Of a stretch of DNA of 64,000 nucleotides, positions 10,501-18,373 are shown piece after piece. This DNA is from Halorhabdus salina (lineage in GTDB: Archaea; Halobacteriota; Halobacteria; Halobacteriales; Haloarculaceae). The position numbers and the translations under genes are program-made. Where the stretch lies: the NCBI RefSeq assembly GCF_013839425.1, contig NZ_JACDNP010000001.1, forward strand, positions 484,301 through 548,300. The letters run 5' to 3'. The notes beneath the pieces were generated by a model. That model saw only the letters and a program-made list of their open reading frames with translations. It was not told the DNA's origin and made no database searches. Each line of letters opens with the position of its first letter. Positions within the stretch are counted from its first letter, which is position 1.

Positions 10501-10803
10501 CGGAAGGCAGACACGGAGATTCCCACGTGGCGCTTCGAGTACAACGGCGACGACGTCGCCGCGATGCGGAGCAAATGGCGGAACAACCACCAGACGGGAA
10601 GTGTCGATTACGGCGACGTCACGTTCATGTTGCCCGACCGCGAGGGTGTTCCCAGCGCTCTTCAGGGGACCGCCGACGTCGAGCGGACGCAAGTCAGCCT
10701 GACGCTGCGATCCGGACAGGACTACACGAAGGTCCAGGACCTCTTCGAGCGGATGCCCGAGGAGGCGTCAAGCCTGAAGATCGAGATTACCTTCCAGAAG
10801 TAG
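7597..10803 (+). CDS. Large AAA+ P-loop ATPase, DUF499/COG1483-like defence protein
   Basis: 1068 aa from MAQTGSLSNT at 7597. Walker A GPYGSGKS (residues 83-90), Walker B AFFVDELEDWF (about 184-194). The remainder is long, acidic and helical with several winged-helix-like stretches (for example VEDIYEQFLRDPELPIPG) and no nuclease motif I can see. Length, the N-terminal P-loop and its co-occurrence with a DUF1156 methylase and SNF2 protein fit the DUF499/COG1483 ATPase of a predicted restriction-modification-like system; PglY/BrxC-type BREX ATPases are the main alternative. It probably senses or moves along DNA together with the SNF2 subunit. The family name is an inference. Confidence 0.75.
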   Translation: MAQTGSLSNTLDDTVTLSRELREEGQIDGQVKLYNVDDDDEFESDAELFFERTLMTQGLREALSILRDSLTGDDPRGTHILYGPYGSGKSHQMVALYHCFDDPDAAGTWASDSVEGFDTALPDSATPVTVAMQNEQYEYLWEPFFEALDYDPGTFSSGGYPDMQTIQDAVGDDTVAFFVDELEDWFDTLQGDRKSANKAFLQSLLESTALSDLELYTIVSVLREGSEVHDILNREQAVEVNMNNQVDKREVLRHRLIDSVNENAAREIVNGYYDAYDQSDHVTIPDDLLSEMHDLYPFHPVLLDALETRYYADEDNQNTRGMIYLFSKVLLEMQDQTDLITHGDIDAIEFEDELAKINYERLNAATGDIKSRIDEDDVPHGRRILNTILLYSLKPSEGEGAEVSEIVMGAYQTGDLVSDVVLNLERLHGVAWHLHKLNGKYAIRDRQNPNALIRNAAVDVSETSAKAEVADFITDIFGSNAHPVGFRTNDMRDIPDDREVKVVVKDDQWTNEEVEKVITNDGRGREWRNTLVFVQPSGDKAIESGTRYIDKARYIEGARQVLADESLDDEIRTSIKGMREQEENELREELQLLYGEVLDGNDLLNDWGQMTPMELDVYVHDEAELSASNIADSASADPFDLQSDVWAIAEDLLERRGEISVEDIYEQFLRDPELPIPGSANDVLNATVKALSDKPVLARDTGGFRDDLSGSSLDTVLVQQDDVDVWGVDDVEQELRQRFGSGTTALDIGDFELELVEDGEIWIDGDSHDVVMRAIGRLAREEQYVIVKGNEILDKPQSDATVRDVGGAEVVGASSLVDRIETHIDDDGYANLDTIIGEVRAEESVFLPPDETESVAREAVNEFLVDDYVLEAGGRYLGSLGDRDPTTVKIVPTVPERIGDQILEYIEDLEPGDQFTVNKVTDRFDSSVTEYMVRTYLLENIGKDEEPEYVVNTTGSEKASDWVPGYPFRKADTEIPTWRFEYNGDDVAAMRSKWRNNHQTGSVDYGDVTFMLPDREGVPSALQGTADVERTQVSLTLRSGQDYTKVQDLFERMPEEASSLKIEITFQK

Positions 10804-10814
10804 TTCCGCTTCTT

Positions 10815-11027
10815 TTACTGGTCGGCGTCGGCGTTTCTGACTAAGGCTTCGACGACGATTTCGTCACCGTCCGCCTCATCCAGCATATCCCTCAGAACGG
10901 TCTTCAGTCGTCTATCGAACAAACTGCGTGGGTTCAGCGGTGTTAGTTCCGCTTCAAGCTCATCTCTGCTTACTGTTCCAGAAATCACGGAGTCTCCGCC
11001 TTCTCGTACTTCCAGCAAATCGGCCAT
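10815..11027 (-). CDS. Small acidic protein, unknown
   Basis: 70 aa (MADLLEVREGGDSVISGT...). Acidic composition and codon use match the neighbours. It ends 12 bases from the convergent ATPase stop and lies downstream of the GmrSD gene on the other strand side, so it has its own start. No recognised domain. Confidence 0.5.
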   Translation of the reverse strand: MADLLEVREGGDSVISGTVSRDELEAELTPLNPRSLFDRRLKTVLRDMLDEADGDEIVVEALVRNADADQ

Positions 11028-11109
11028 ATCGAACCATCCTCAGCACGCTGGATAGCCTGTTCGATTGCCGCCTTACTCAACAATCGATGGGAACGGTGTT
11101 AGTGTGCTT

Positions 11110-12948
11110 CTATCTGTCCCAGTACTCTGAACCCGGTTCGGGCCAGACCTCACTCGCTTGCTTTGCGAGCCACTCGCCACGCTCAGCAATCGTGTCTTCG
11201 TTCCATTCGTCAGGCCAATTCGTAACCAGGTGCTTGTTCAGCCGCAGGACTGTGTGCTCCTGAACCGCCTCTCGTTTATCGTCCCACGCTGCATTCGAAA
11301 TAGAGGGGTTTAGCTTATCAGTGAGGATGGTCAGATTCCCGATTCGGTCCTTTGCATCGTCACGTTCCATCCGTTCTACCTCAGCGGGCCGGTCTCCTGG
11401 GAGCGACCAGTGGGTGGACCACTTCTGCGGGAGAATATGCTCAATCTCCAGATCCTGAGTGAACTCTACCGTCTCGCTGTACCCGGTGTTACGCAACTCG
11501 CGTTCGATGGCCGCGAACACCATTTTGAGACGTCGCTGGTTGATGACGGCCCAGTACTCCATGTTCACCATCGAGTCCGTCAGCTTGTCGTCACCGGGCC
11601 AGTAGTCGCTCTCACCCTCTTTGCTTCGAAAGAATTCGACGACGACATCGCCGACGTGCTCGTTGTCTCGCTCCTTGAGTTCGTCCAGCAACTCGATGAA
11701 TATCTTGTTGTAGTTCTTCGACGTCAGGCGGGAGAGCATCCGACGCATCAGCCAGCTCTCGATTGCTTCGACGGCTTTCACCCGCTGTTCCTTCGGGATG
11801 TCCTCATGGCCGAAGATCCAGAGGAGAACCGGGTACGGCGTCGTCGTATCGAGGATATCCAGTCGGTGGAAGAAGATCCCTTCCCGAGACTCACGGTCGG
11901 GTTCAGAGATGGTCTCGTAGATTGACGCGTAGTAGTCGATGTCCTTCACGATCTCTTCGACCGAGTTGTCGGTCCTATCAAGGTACTTCCGGAACGCCGG
12001 GAAAAGCTTCTTCGCGCGGACCTGCTGGCTCATCTCCATCGTGAGCCAGTGCATGATGAATACGTCTATCTTCGGACGGTCGAGCCGTCCCTGCGAGACA
12101 TCGACGCGCCATTCGTCTTCGTCGAACTGCTTCCAGTACTTGTCGTGGAGGTCGCCGGGGTCGTCCTGCTGGATCGTCGCCTCTCGGAAGAGGTAGTTCT
12201 TGATCAGGTCGGCGGCGAGTAGCGGTGTTCCACGGGCGTTCAGCGTCTCGAATATCACCTGTGCGTCGTCGTTGGATTCGAGGTCGATGACGACGACACG
12301 GAGCAGGTGCCACATCGTCGTGACAAGCGCATCGAGATGTTCTTCGGTGGGTTCGTCTCCAGATTCTGCCCACTCCCGAATTTCGTCTCTGAAGTACCGG
12401 AAGCACTCCTCCAAGTTGTCGTCGCCATCGAGTTTGGAGTGCTCTGACTCCGGGTCCGAGAAGGTCAGCACGTCGATGAACGCGTCCTGATCGGCTTCGA
12501 TCGGCCAGACCTTCAGCCGGTCCGTATCGGTGGTGGTCAGATCCGTGTCGTTGTACATCAGCTTCTCCACCAACGACGCCGACTCTTCGTGAGCGAGATC
12601 AGTCGCCACGGAATGCACAGCAGACAGCAGAACTTGAAGTGTGATCAAGCGCTGCTGGCCGTCAATGATCTCACGCGTCTCCAACTTCTGCGTCGGCGTC
12701 GATTGCTGATCGAGGACGATGGCTCCTAGGAAGTGCGGGGAGGTGTCCTGTTGCGCTTCCTGTCGTTCGATTTGGTTACTCGCCCCTGCTTGTCGATCCA
12801 TCAGTTCATCCACGACGAGTTGGAGATCCTCCCAGAGCGGCTTCCAGTGTTCTTCCTCCTTCCACACGTACGGCCGCTGAAACCGTGGAACGACGTACCG
12901 AGTGTCCTTCCGAAAGATGTCCTTTAGATCGAGGGTGTCTGCTTTCAT
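11110..12948 (-). CDS. GmrSD-type modification-dependent endonuclease (DUF262 + DUF1524)
   Basis: 612 aa. The N-terminal DUF262 (GmrS, ParB/Srx-like NTPase) domain shows PRFQRPYVW near residue 21 and DGQQR at 96-100. The C-terminal DUF1524 (GmrD) HNH nuclease shows EHILPQKW about residue 515, then RIGNLTILTDKLN. The fused protein is a type IV restriction enzyme that in characterised cases cuts DNA with modified cytosines. It is a separate leftward unit between the AAA ATPase and the methylase. Target modification cannot be read from sequence. Confidence 0.9.
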   Translation of the reverse strand: MKADTLDLKDIFRKDTRYVVPRFQRPYVWKEEEHWKPLWEDLQLVVDELMDRQAGASNQIERQEAQQDTSPHFLGAIVLDQQSTPTQKLETREIIDGQQRLITLQVLLSAVHSVATDLAHEESASLVEKLMYNDTDLTTTDTDRLKVWPIEADQDAFIDVLTFSDPESEHSKLDGDDNLEECFRYFRDEIREWAESGDEPTEEHLDALVTTMWHLLRVVVIDLESNDDAQVIFETLNARGTPLLAADLIKNYLFREATIQQDDPGDLHDKYWKQFDEDEWRVDVSQGRLDRPKIDVFIMHWLTMEMSQQVRAKKLFPAFRKYLDRTDNSVEEIVKDIDYYASIYETISEPDRESREGIFFHRLDILDTTTPYPVLLWIFGHEDIPKEQRVKAVEAIESWLMRRMLSRLTSKNYNKIFIELLDELKERDNEHVGDVVVEFFRSKEGESDYWPGDDKLTDSMVNMEYWAVINQRRLKMVFAAIERELRNTGYSETVEFTQDLEIEHILPQKWSTHWSLPGDRPAEVERMERDDAKDRIGNLTILTDKLNPSISNAAWDDKREAVQEHTVLRLNKHLVTNWPDEWNEDTIAERGEWLAKQASEVWPEPGSEYWDR

Positions 12949-13400
12949 CGATGACCGAATGTTCCGTGGAGAGTTGTATAAATGGTTCCAAGACTAACCC
13001 ATCACCCGAATCCAAAGGTGAGGGCGGGAAGATGTTACCATCGCGCGAGCGAGTCTATAGATTTCCCAGCGAATCTGGGGTATCCCCTGTGTTGGTGCGG
13101 CTTTGGGCCGAACCTCCGCTCCGTCGTGTATTCACAAACAATTCATTGAGAGCTCATCAGTTTCTGGCGTCGAACCACTTCGCGCCGGTGTTAGATATCT
13201 GTGCCATTTCGGGACTCATTAGCTACTCTCGCCCACCTCTTCTGACACGCATAGTCGCTCTAACCCCTCAGAACAACGTATTCCCGGAGAAACACTCGGA
13301 GCGTAGCGATTCGGGAAACGAGTACCAAACTAATCCCATCCCCTCTGGGGCTTACCTTTAAAGCAGACTGGCGGTTGTAGTTGTTCGGGTCCAACCCACC
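12949..13400. other. Non-coding gap before the 93-aa protein
   Basis: About 450 bases with no convincing ORF; the open frame through 12885-13361 has non-halophilic composition. TTTAAA at about 13355-13360 lies some 40 bases before the 13401 start and may be its TATA box. Confidence 0.4.
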
Positions 13401-13682
13401 ATGCAGACAGAAAAAACGATCAACCGCGCGAAGAAGATCGACGAATCGCTAGAGATCATCGCTAAGATCGAAGAAGTGGTCGGAGTACCGCTGACAGAGA
13501 GTCGGCGAGCACTACAGGTGGCTGGAGAGTACGTCATGAGTGACTCAATGTTCGTAGAACAGATGGTCCAGGCAATGACTGAGGCAGCCGGCTTCGCCAT
13601 CGAAACGGGTCACGATGACTTGGCATCCGACGCCATCCAGAACGTGACTGACCTCGAAACGCTCGTCTCTGACGGCGAGTAG
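13401..13682 (+). CDS. Small helical protein upstream of the DNA methylase
   Basis: 93 aa, acidic, predicted all-helical (MQTEKTINRAKKIDESLEIIAKIEEVVG...). It precedes the methylase by 121 bases on the same strand. No domain recognised. Its position suggests a regulator or accessory subunit of the methylase, which is only an inference from context. Confidence 0.65.
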   Translation: MQTEKTINRAKKIDESLEIIAKIEEVVGVPLTESRRALQVAGEYVMSDSMFVEQMVQAMTEAAGFAIETGHDDLASDAIQNVTDLETLVSDGE

Positions 13683-13803
13683 GCAACTTCTTCGACGTTC
13701 CGTCTCCTTTCGAAATACCCAACGAAGCTCGCTTCACTGAGATGTTACTGCGAAGAACGCACACTTATGTGGCTCGTGGCGTATCGCTTCTACATACTGA
13801 ATA

Positions 13804-16479
13804 ATGTCTGAACAATCTGGGTCTTCACAGGATCGGCAGGAACGGACCGAACTCCCCATCGAACGGGGATTCCCCATCGAGCGCGTGAACGAGATCGCCG
13901 AGAAGGAGGGCCGGGCGAAAATGTACTACCGGCCGATCTACACGATGCACAAGTGGTGGGCGCGACGCCTCGGCTGTGTCTTCCGCGCTATTTCTCTCTA
14001 CACGCTGCTGGACGACCCTGAGAAAGTCTCGGTGTTCGAACCCGGTCACGAGGGAAGCACGCTCGCGTCTTACGGCGACGACGCCGACGGAGAGTCCGAC
14101 CTCGACGTTGCCTCGCTCCTCGAACGCGTGGACATGACCGACCCGGAGAGTCTCTGGGAACTGTACCCCAAGGACGTTCGCGTTGAAGATAAGAAGATCC
14201 TCGACCCGTTCATGGGCGGAGGCACATCGCTCGTAGAGGCCTCTCGCTTTGGCGCAGAGGTAGTCGGCAACGACCTGAATCCTGTCGCTTGGTTCGTCAC
14301 GAAGAAGGAACTCGAAGCCGGGCAGACCGACGTCAAAGACCTCGAAGAGGCCTTCGAGCAGGTAAAAGACGACGTCGCCGATGAGATTACGCAGTACTAC
14401 AAGACACCATGCCCGAACGGCGATCACGACGCGGACGTGATGTACAATTTCTGGGTGAAGGAGTTGGACTGTGTCTCCTGCGGGCACACAGTTCCGCTGT
14501 TTAAGGACTACCGGGTAGCGAAGGAACGATACGTGGAGAAGGATGAGGATCCAGGCTACAACGTTCTCTGCCCAGATTGTGGTGCGGTTACGACCGTTGA
14601 CGATTGGCAGTCAGAGAGCGTCTGTAACGACTGCGGTCATGGGTTCGTTCCAAAGGAGGGCAACGTCTCGCGCGGTGGGAAGTATAACTGTCCCGACTGT
14701 GGGCAAAAGTACGGAATTACGGACGCGATCCAAGAGCAGGGCGGATACGATTTGCGGCTTTACGCTATTGAGTACTACTGCGAACATTGTGACGACGCTG
14801 GCGAGCCGAAGTCCGTACATAAGGGATACAAGCGTGTTGAGGAGGCTGACGAAGAATTGTACCAAGATGCAGTACGCGAATGGGAAGAAAGCGACGACCT
14901 CCACGAGTATGTCCCTAAAGAGGAAATCCCACCGGGACATATGACCTCTGAGCGCAACCCTGTGTTTGATCACGGCTACGAGACGTGGTCGGATATGTTC
15001 AATAAGAGGCAGCTTCTAAATCTCGCCAAGCTCCTCCGTTCCTTTGAGAAAATTGACCAGAACGAACGGGAATTTCTGTTACTTGCGTTCTCTGATGCGC
15101 TTCGGACCAATTCCGCGATGGCATCATACGATGCGACAAGGAATGGAATGGATCATATCTTCAGAACAAATTCTTTCGATCCTCCAATGTACCCTGCAGA
15201 GAACAATGTCTGGGGTGGTGAATTCGGACGTGGGACATTCAAAGCTTCGTGGGATATGGTCAGAGATGGCGTAAAGTGGGCTAATTCTCCGACAGATCGA
15301 TACATCGATGATAGCGGTGAAATGGTAGAATCAGCTGAATTCTCAAAGTCAGTCGGGGAACAATCATCCCTTCATCAAGGAGACATGCGAACTCTTGACT
15401 ACGAAGACGAGTTTGATGCGGTCATTACTGACCCTCCGTATTACGACAATATCATGTATTCCGAGGTGGCAGACTACTTTTATGTCTGGCAGAAAATTCT
15501 GCTTGAAGATGAATACCCTGGGTTTGATGAAGAAAAAACTCCACGAACCGAATCAATCGTTACAAACCCATACTTGGGCAAAACTGCCGAGGATTTCGAA
15601 TCTGAACTTGAACAATCCTTCTCGGTCATTAAGAGGGCCCTGAAAGACGACGGTTCACTCACATTCACGTATCATCACTCTGATTCAGAATCCTGGGGTG
15701 AGTTGTTAGAGTCACTCTGCGACGTTGGCTTTGAGGTGACAGCAACGTATCCCATCAGTGCGGATATTAACAAATTCATCTCTGGTGAAGCCGTCTCCTT
15801 CGACATTGTCGTCGTCGCTCGCCCCATTGACGACACCGAACCTGCCTCGTGGAACTCCCTCCGCCGGGACATCTACCGAACAGCCCGTCGCACCCGCAAG
15901 CAACTCGAAGAAAACCGTGATCTCTCCCGCGGCGACATCGGCGTGATGGAGATGGGCGCGTGCTTCCACGAGTACTCCAAACACCACGGGAAGGTGCAGC
16001 GCGACGGCGAGATCATGTCCGCGAAGGAAGTCGTTCAGGAGATATACGGCATCATCCAGGAAGCCAGCGACATTGGCGTCGAAGACGTGTTCATCGACCT
16101 GCTCGACACATCGAACCCCTCCTTCGACGACGTTAACAAGCTCTGCCGCGGGACGAATGCCAGCCCAGAGGACCTCAAGGAGACGAACCTGTACAACCAA
16201 GATGACGGCTTCGAACTCGGTACTTGGGACAACGAGAAGCGTCGGGCGTACATTGAGGAACACGTCAACGGCGACGGTGGCGACCACCTCTCGGACCTCG
16301 ACAAACTTCAGTTCCTCCGCTACCGCTACGAGAAGGGGCAAGCAGTTCAGAACTACGTGGATAAGTGGGGTGTCGATGACGACCTGCGCGAACTCGCCGG
16401 TCGGCTCGCCGACGTGACCGGCGACCAAAGATATACGCGAGTTCTCGGGGATCGGGACGTCACGAGCTACGGCGAATAG
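13804..16479 (+). CDS. Adenine-specific DNA methylase with DUF1156 and Zn-ribbons (COG1743-like)
   Basis: 891 aa. The N-terminal DUF1156 signature is KWWARR (50-55). SAM-binding motif I is DPFMGGGTS (134-142) and catalytic motif IV is TDPPYYDN (about 541-548). Between them lie several CxxC pairs (CVSCG, CPDCG, CNDCG, CPDCG, CEHCD) forming Zn-ribbons. Such proteins methylate adenine N6 and mark self DNA; here the likely effector partners are the AAA ATPase and SNF2 protein. Bases about 15000-15785 are clearly richer in A+T than the flanking parts of the same gene, suggesting that the central segment was replaced by recombination. Confidence 0.92.
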   Translation: MSEQSGSSQDRQERTELPIERGFPIERVNEIAEKEGRAKMYYRPIYTMHKWWARRLGCVFRAISLYTLLDDPEKVSVFEPGHEGSTLASYGDDADGESDLDVASLLERVDMTDPESLWELYPKDVRVEDKKILDPFMGGGTSLVEASRFGAEVVGNDLNPVAWFVTKKELEAGQTDVKDLEEAFEQVKDDVADEITQYYKTPCPNGDHDADVMYNFWVKELDCVSCGHTVPLFKDYRVAKERYVEKDEDPGYNVLCPDCGAVTTVDDWQSESVCNDCGHGFVPKEGNVSRGGKYNCPDCGQKYGITDAIQEQGGYDLRLYAIEYYCEHCDDAGEPKSVHKGYKRVEEADEELYQDAVREWEESDDLHEYVPKEEIPPGHMTSERNPVFDHGYETWSDMFNKRQLLNLAKLLRSFEKIDQNEREFLLLAFSDALRTNSAMASYDATRNGMDHIFRTNSFDPPMYPAENNVWGGEFGRGTFKASWDMVRDGVKWANSPTDRYIDDSGEMVESAEFSKSVGEQSSLHQGDMRTLDYEDEFDAVITDPPYYDNIMYSEVADYFYVWQKILLEDEYPGFDEEKTPRTESIVTNPYLGKTAEDFESELEQSFSVIKRALKDDGSLTFTYHHSDSESWGELLESLCDVGFEVTATYPISADINKFISGEAVSFDIVVVARPIDDTEPASWNSLRRDIYRTARRTRKQLEENRDLSRGDIGVMEMGACFHEYSKHHGKVQRDGEIMSAKEVVQEIYGIIQEASDIGVEDVFIDLLDTSNPSFDDVNKLCRGTNASPEDLKETNLYNQDDGFELGTWDNEKRRAYIEEHVNGDGGDHLSDLDKLQFLRYRYEKGQAVQNYVDKWGVDDDLRELAGRLADVTGDQRYTRVLGDRDVTSYGE

Positions 16480-16871
16480 GAACCTCGAAGCTGGAAGCGA
16501 AGATAACACCCGGTGGCGATTTTCGACAATCCATTTCGAGACTCTCGCTGAGAGTGCCTCCGTTGCTTGCGGTAGCCCATCCCCCTACGGTCTGTCTATG
16601 GCGAGTCGGCGATATGGTCGTGCTGTGAGTCTACTCTCCGGTCTCTCAATCCGAATACTGGCCATATAGGCGCTATTGGGGCGATACCACGGTGTTCTCT
16701 GGGCAGAGGTTTTTACGCACCTGGTTATTTGACCCATTCCCAGAATGGTAGCAAAACAACACCTCGCAACGGCGGGCCGTCCGCGAATGTGGTCAAGAAT
16801 TGACTCTGCCCGCCTTCTGAATCGAAGAGCTCGATCAGTCGTTTTCTCTCGCGTAAGGAGTGGTGGTTGTG
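16480..16871. other. Gap after the methylase; possible 42-codon ORF
   Basis: No strong feature. A short plus-strand frame at 16745-16873 (MVAKQHLATAGRPRMW...) ends by overlapping the ATG of the next gene, but its basic composition is unlike halophilic proteins and I do not call it. GAGGTTTTTACG near 16706 is a possible promoter element. Confidence 0.3.
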
Positions 16872-17408
16872 ATGAGTGACACTGATCATCGCGTCATATT
16901 TGTGGAGCCCATCCAACCGTACTGCACGTTCCCGATCTCTCAGAATGAACGAGATACCCTCCTTCGGAATGTGACCAGAGAGATGGACAAGCAACGTTCA
17001 GATCCGACCAGGGACAGTGTAGCGACGTGGTTGCAAAACCTGCGGCCCGTGATTGAGAAGCCCGTTTCGATACTTCAGCTTGATATGTCGGACCACTCGA
17101 ATCTGTCCACCCTCCTTACCCAGGTGATGGACTCAGACGATCTCTTGGATCGATTCCGGGCGGCGACTCCTGAGTGTCACTGGTGTGGCGATTCTGCCGA
17201 CCGGCAGCTCGATTTCCATGACTACTATCTCGTATTGGTCTGTAGCGAGTGCCTCGCAACGATTGATTCGCCGGGTGGCCACCATCTTCTAGAGGATCTC
17301 GATCCCACGATCACTCCTGCGACGACAATCGACTGTCAGGATGGATCCACCCACCAAGGAACAAGCGAACAACAGTCCACCCTATTACAATTCACCTCCT
17401 CGGACTAA
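16872..17408 (+). CDS. Protein with a CxxC-CxxC zinc knuckle, unknown
   Basis: 178 aa from MSDTDHRVIF. Residues CHWCG and CSEC, separated by about 25 residues (RQLDFHDYYLVLV between them), look like a zinc-binding treble clef, reminiscent of HNH-type zinc modules, but I see no catalytic HNH. The C-terminal 40 residues are Thr/Ser/Gln-rich and probably disordered. It is in the defence region between the methylase and the glycosylase-like gene; role unknown. Confidence 0.6.
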   Translation: MSDTDHRVIFVEPIQPYCTFPISQNERDTLLRNVTREMDKQRSDPTRDSVATWLQNLRPVIEKPVSILQLDMSDHSNLSTLLTQVMDSDDLLDRFRAATPECHWCGDSADRQLDFHDYYLVLVCSECLATIDSPGGHHLLEDLDPTITPATTIDCQDGSTHQGTSEQQSTLLQFTSSD

Positions 17409-17472
17409 CCGCTGACGAGGAATGAACTCACGACCAACCGACGTGAATTACCTGCTCTTTGACTGACTCTCC

Positions 17473-18270
17473 CTAGAAGATCGCGTCGGCATCACTCTTA
17501 GTCCAGTTCGTATCGTAGCTTGAGAACACCGCGGCGTCGAAGACACAGGGTAACACTCCGGCTGTTGAGCAGCCATCCTGCACGATGTCCATGATGAAGT
17601 GATAATACTCCGGGGTGCTGAGTCCTGACCCGGAAACGTGGTAGGGAAGATCGAAGTTCTTGTTCAGCCACTTCGTGATACGAGAGTCGAGTGGAATCTC
17701 GAACCTCGTTAGACCGAGAATCTGGAGGACGTTCCGCGCTTGCTTCGAGCCCACTCTGTGGAGTCCATCACCAGCGAGTCGCTCGGACAGGTAAGTCGCT
17801 GCTTCACGCTCCGTCCCCGGATCGCCGGCTTTCGGCTCTCGCGTTCGTACCTCCCGTAACAGCTCTAGTTCACTCCACAGTTCGTCCCACCCTCCAGAGT
17901 CCAGTCGTTCGAGATTCGTCTCACAGGCGTCACCGATGTTGTTGTAGTACCGAATCCCTCCGTGTTCTTCGAGCGTCTCAGAAACGAATCCGCTGACGTC
18001 ATCGACATCTCGACACTGATCGAGACTCACCGTCTGAATTTTGTTCTTCAGAAATTTGGAGACGTGACTGTCCGGCCCTGAGCGCTGCTGGGAGGTGAGT
18101 AGTGCTGCGAGATGCGCATTCCAGAACTGATCCGGAGTGATTTCGATATCGGCTTTGGACACGTTCTGTTCCCGTCGTTTCTGCACAAATGGGTCGTCTT
18201 CTTGGTTGGCGATTATCTCAAGAACGTTGCCGATCTCCTCGTCCGAGAACGTCCATTCGACCTGAGCCAT
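17473..18270 (-). CDS. HhH-GPD (endonuclease III/OGG)-like DNA glycosylase homologue
   Basis: 265 aa. The segment GSKQARNVLQILGL followed by IPLDSRITKWLN matches the helix-hairpin-helix G-x-G-x-K/Q-A plus the catalytic Asp loop of the HhH-GPD superfamily (usual form: GVGxKTA ... VDTHV). The upstream LTSQQRSGPDS resembles the first helix (LLSxQ) of the same fold. I see no conserved catalytic Lys of bifunctional enzymes and no FeS cysteine cluster. Known family members excise damaged or modified bases. In this place, beside two GmrSD nucleases, recognition of modified phage bases is an attractive but unproven role. Confidence 0.65.
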   Translation of the reverse strand: MAQVEWTFSDEEIGNVLEIIANQEDDPFVQKRREQNVSKADIEITPDQFWNAHLAALLTSQQRSGPDSHVSKFLKNKIQTVSLDQCRDVDDVSGFVSETLEEHGGIRYYNNIGDACETNLERLDSGGWDELWSELELLREVRTREPKAGDPGTEREAATYLSERLAGDGLHRVGSKQARNVLQILGLTRFEIPLDSRITKWLNKNFDLPYHVSGSGLSTPEYYHFIMDIVQDGCSTAGVLPCVFDAAVFSSYDTNWTKSDADAIF

Positions 18271-18373
18271 ATGTATCCGTCATATGCACTGCCGAAAACT
18301 CTGTTGAGGATGTTTCAACTCCAGTAGCGTGATTCCCACAGGAACTTTCTGCCTTCTCTGAGCAATCCGGTGT

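Noticed and set aside
12885..13361. 158-aa plus-strand frame before the 93-aa gene
   Set aside because: Composition is not halophilic and it runs antisense into the GmrSD start; treated as non-coding.
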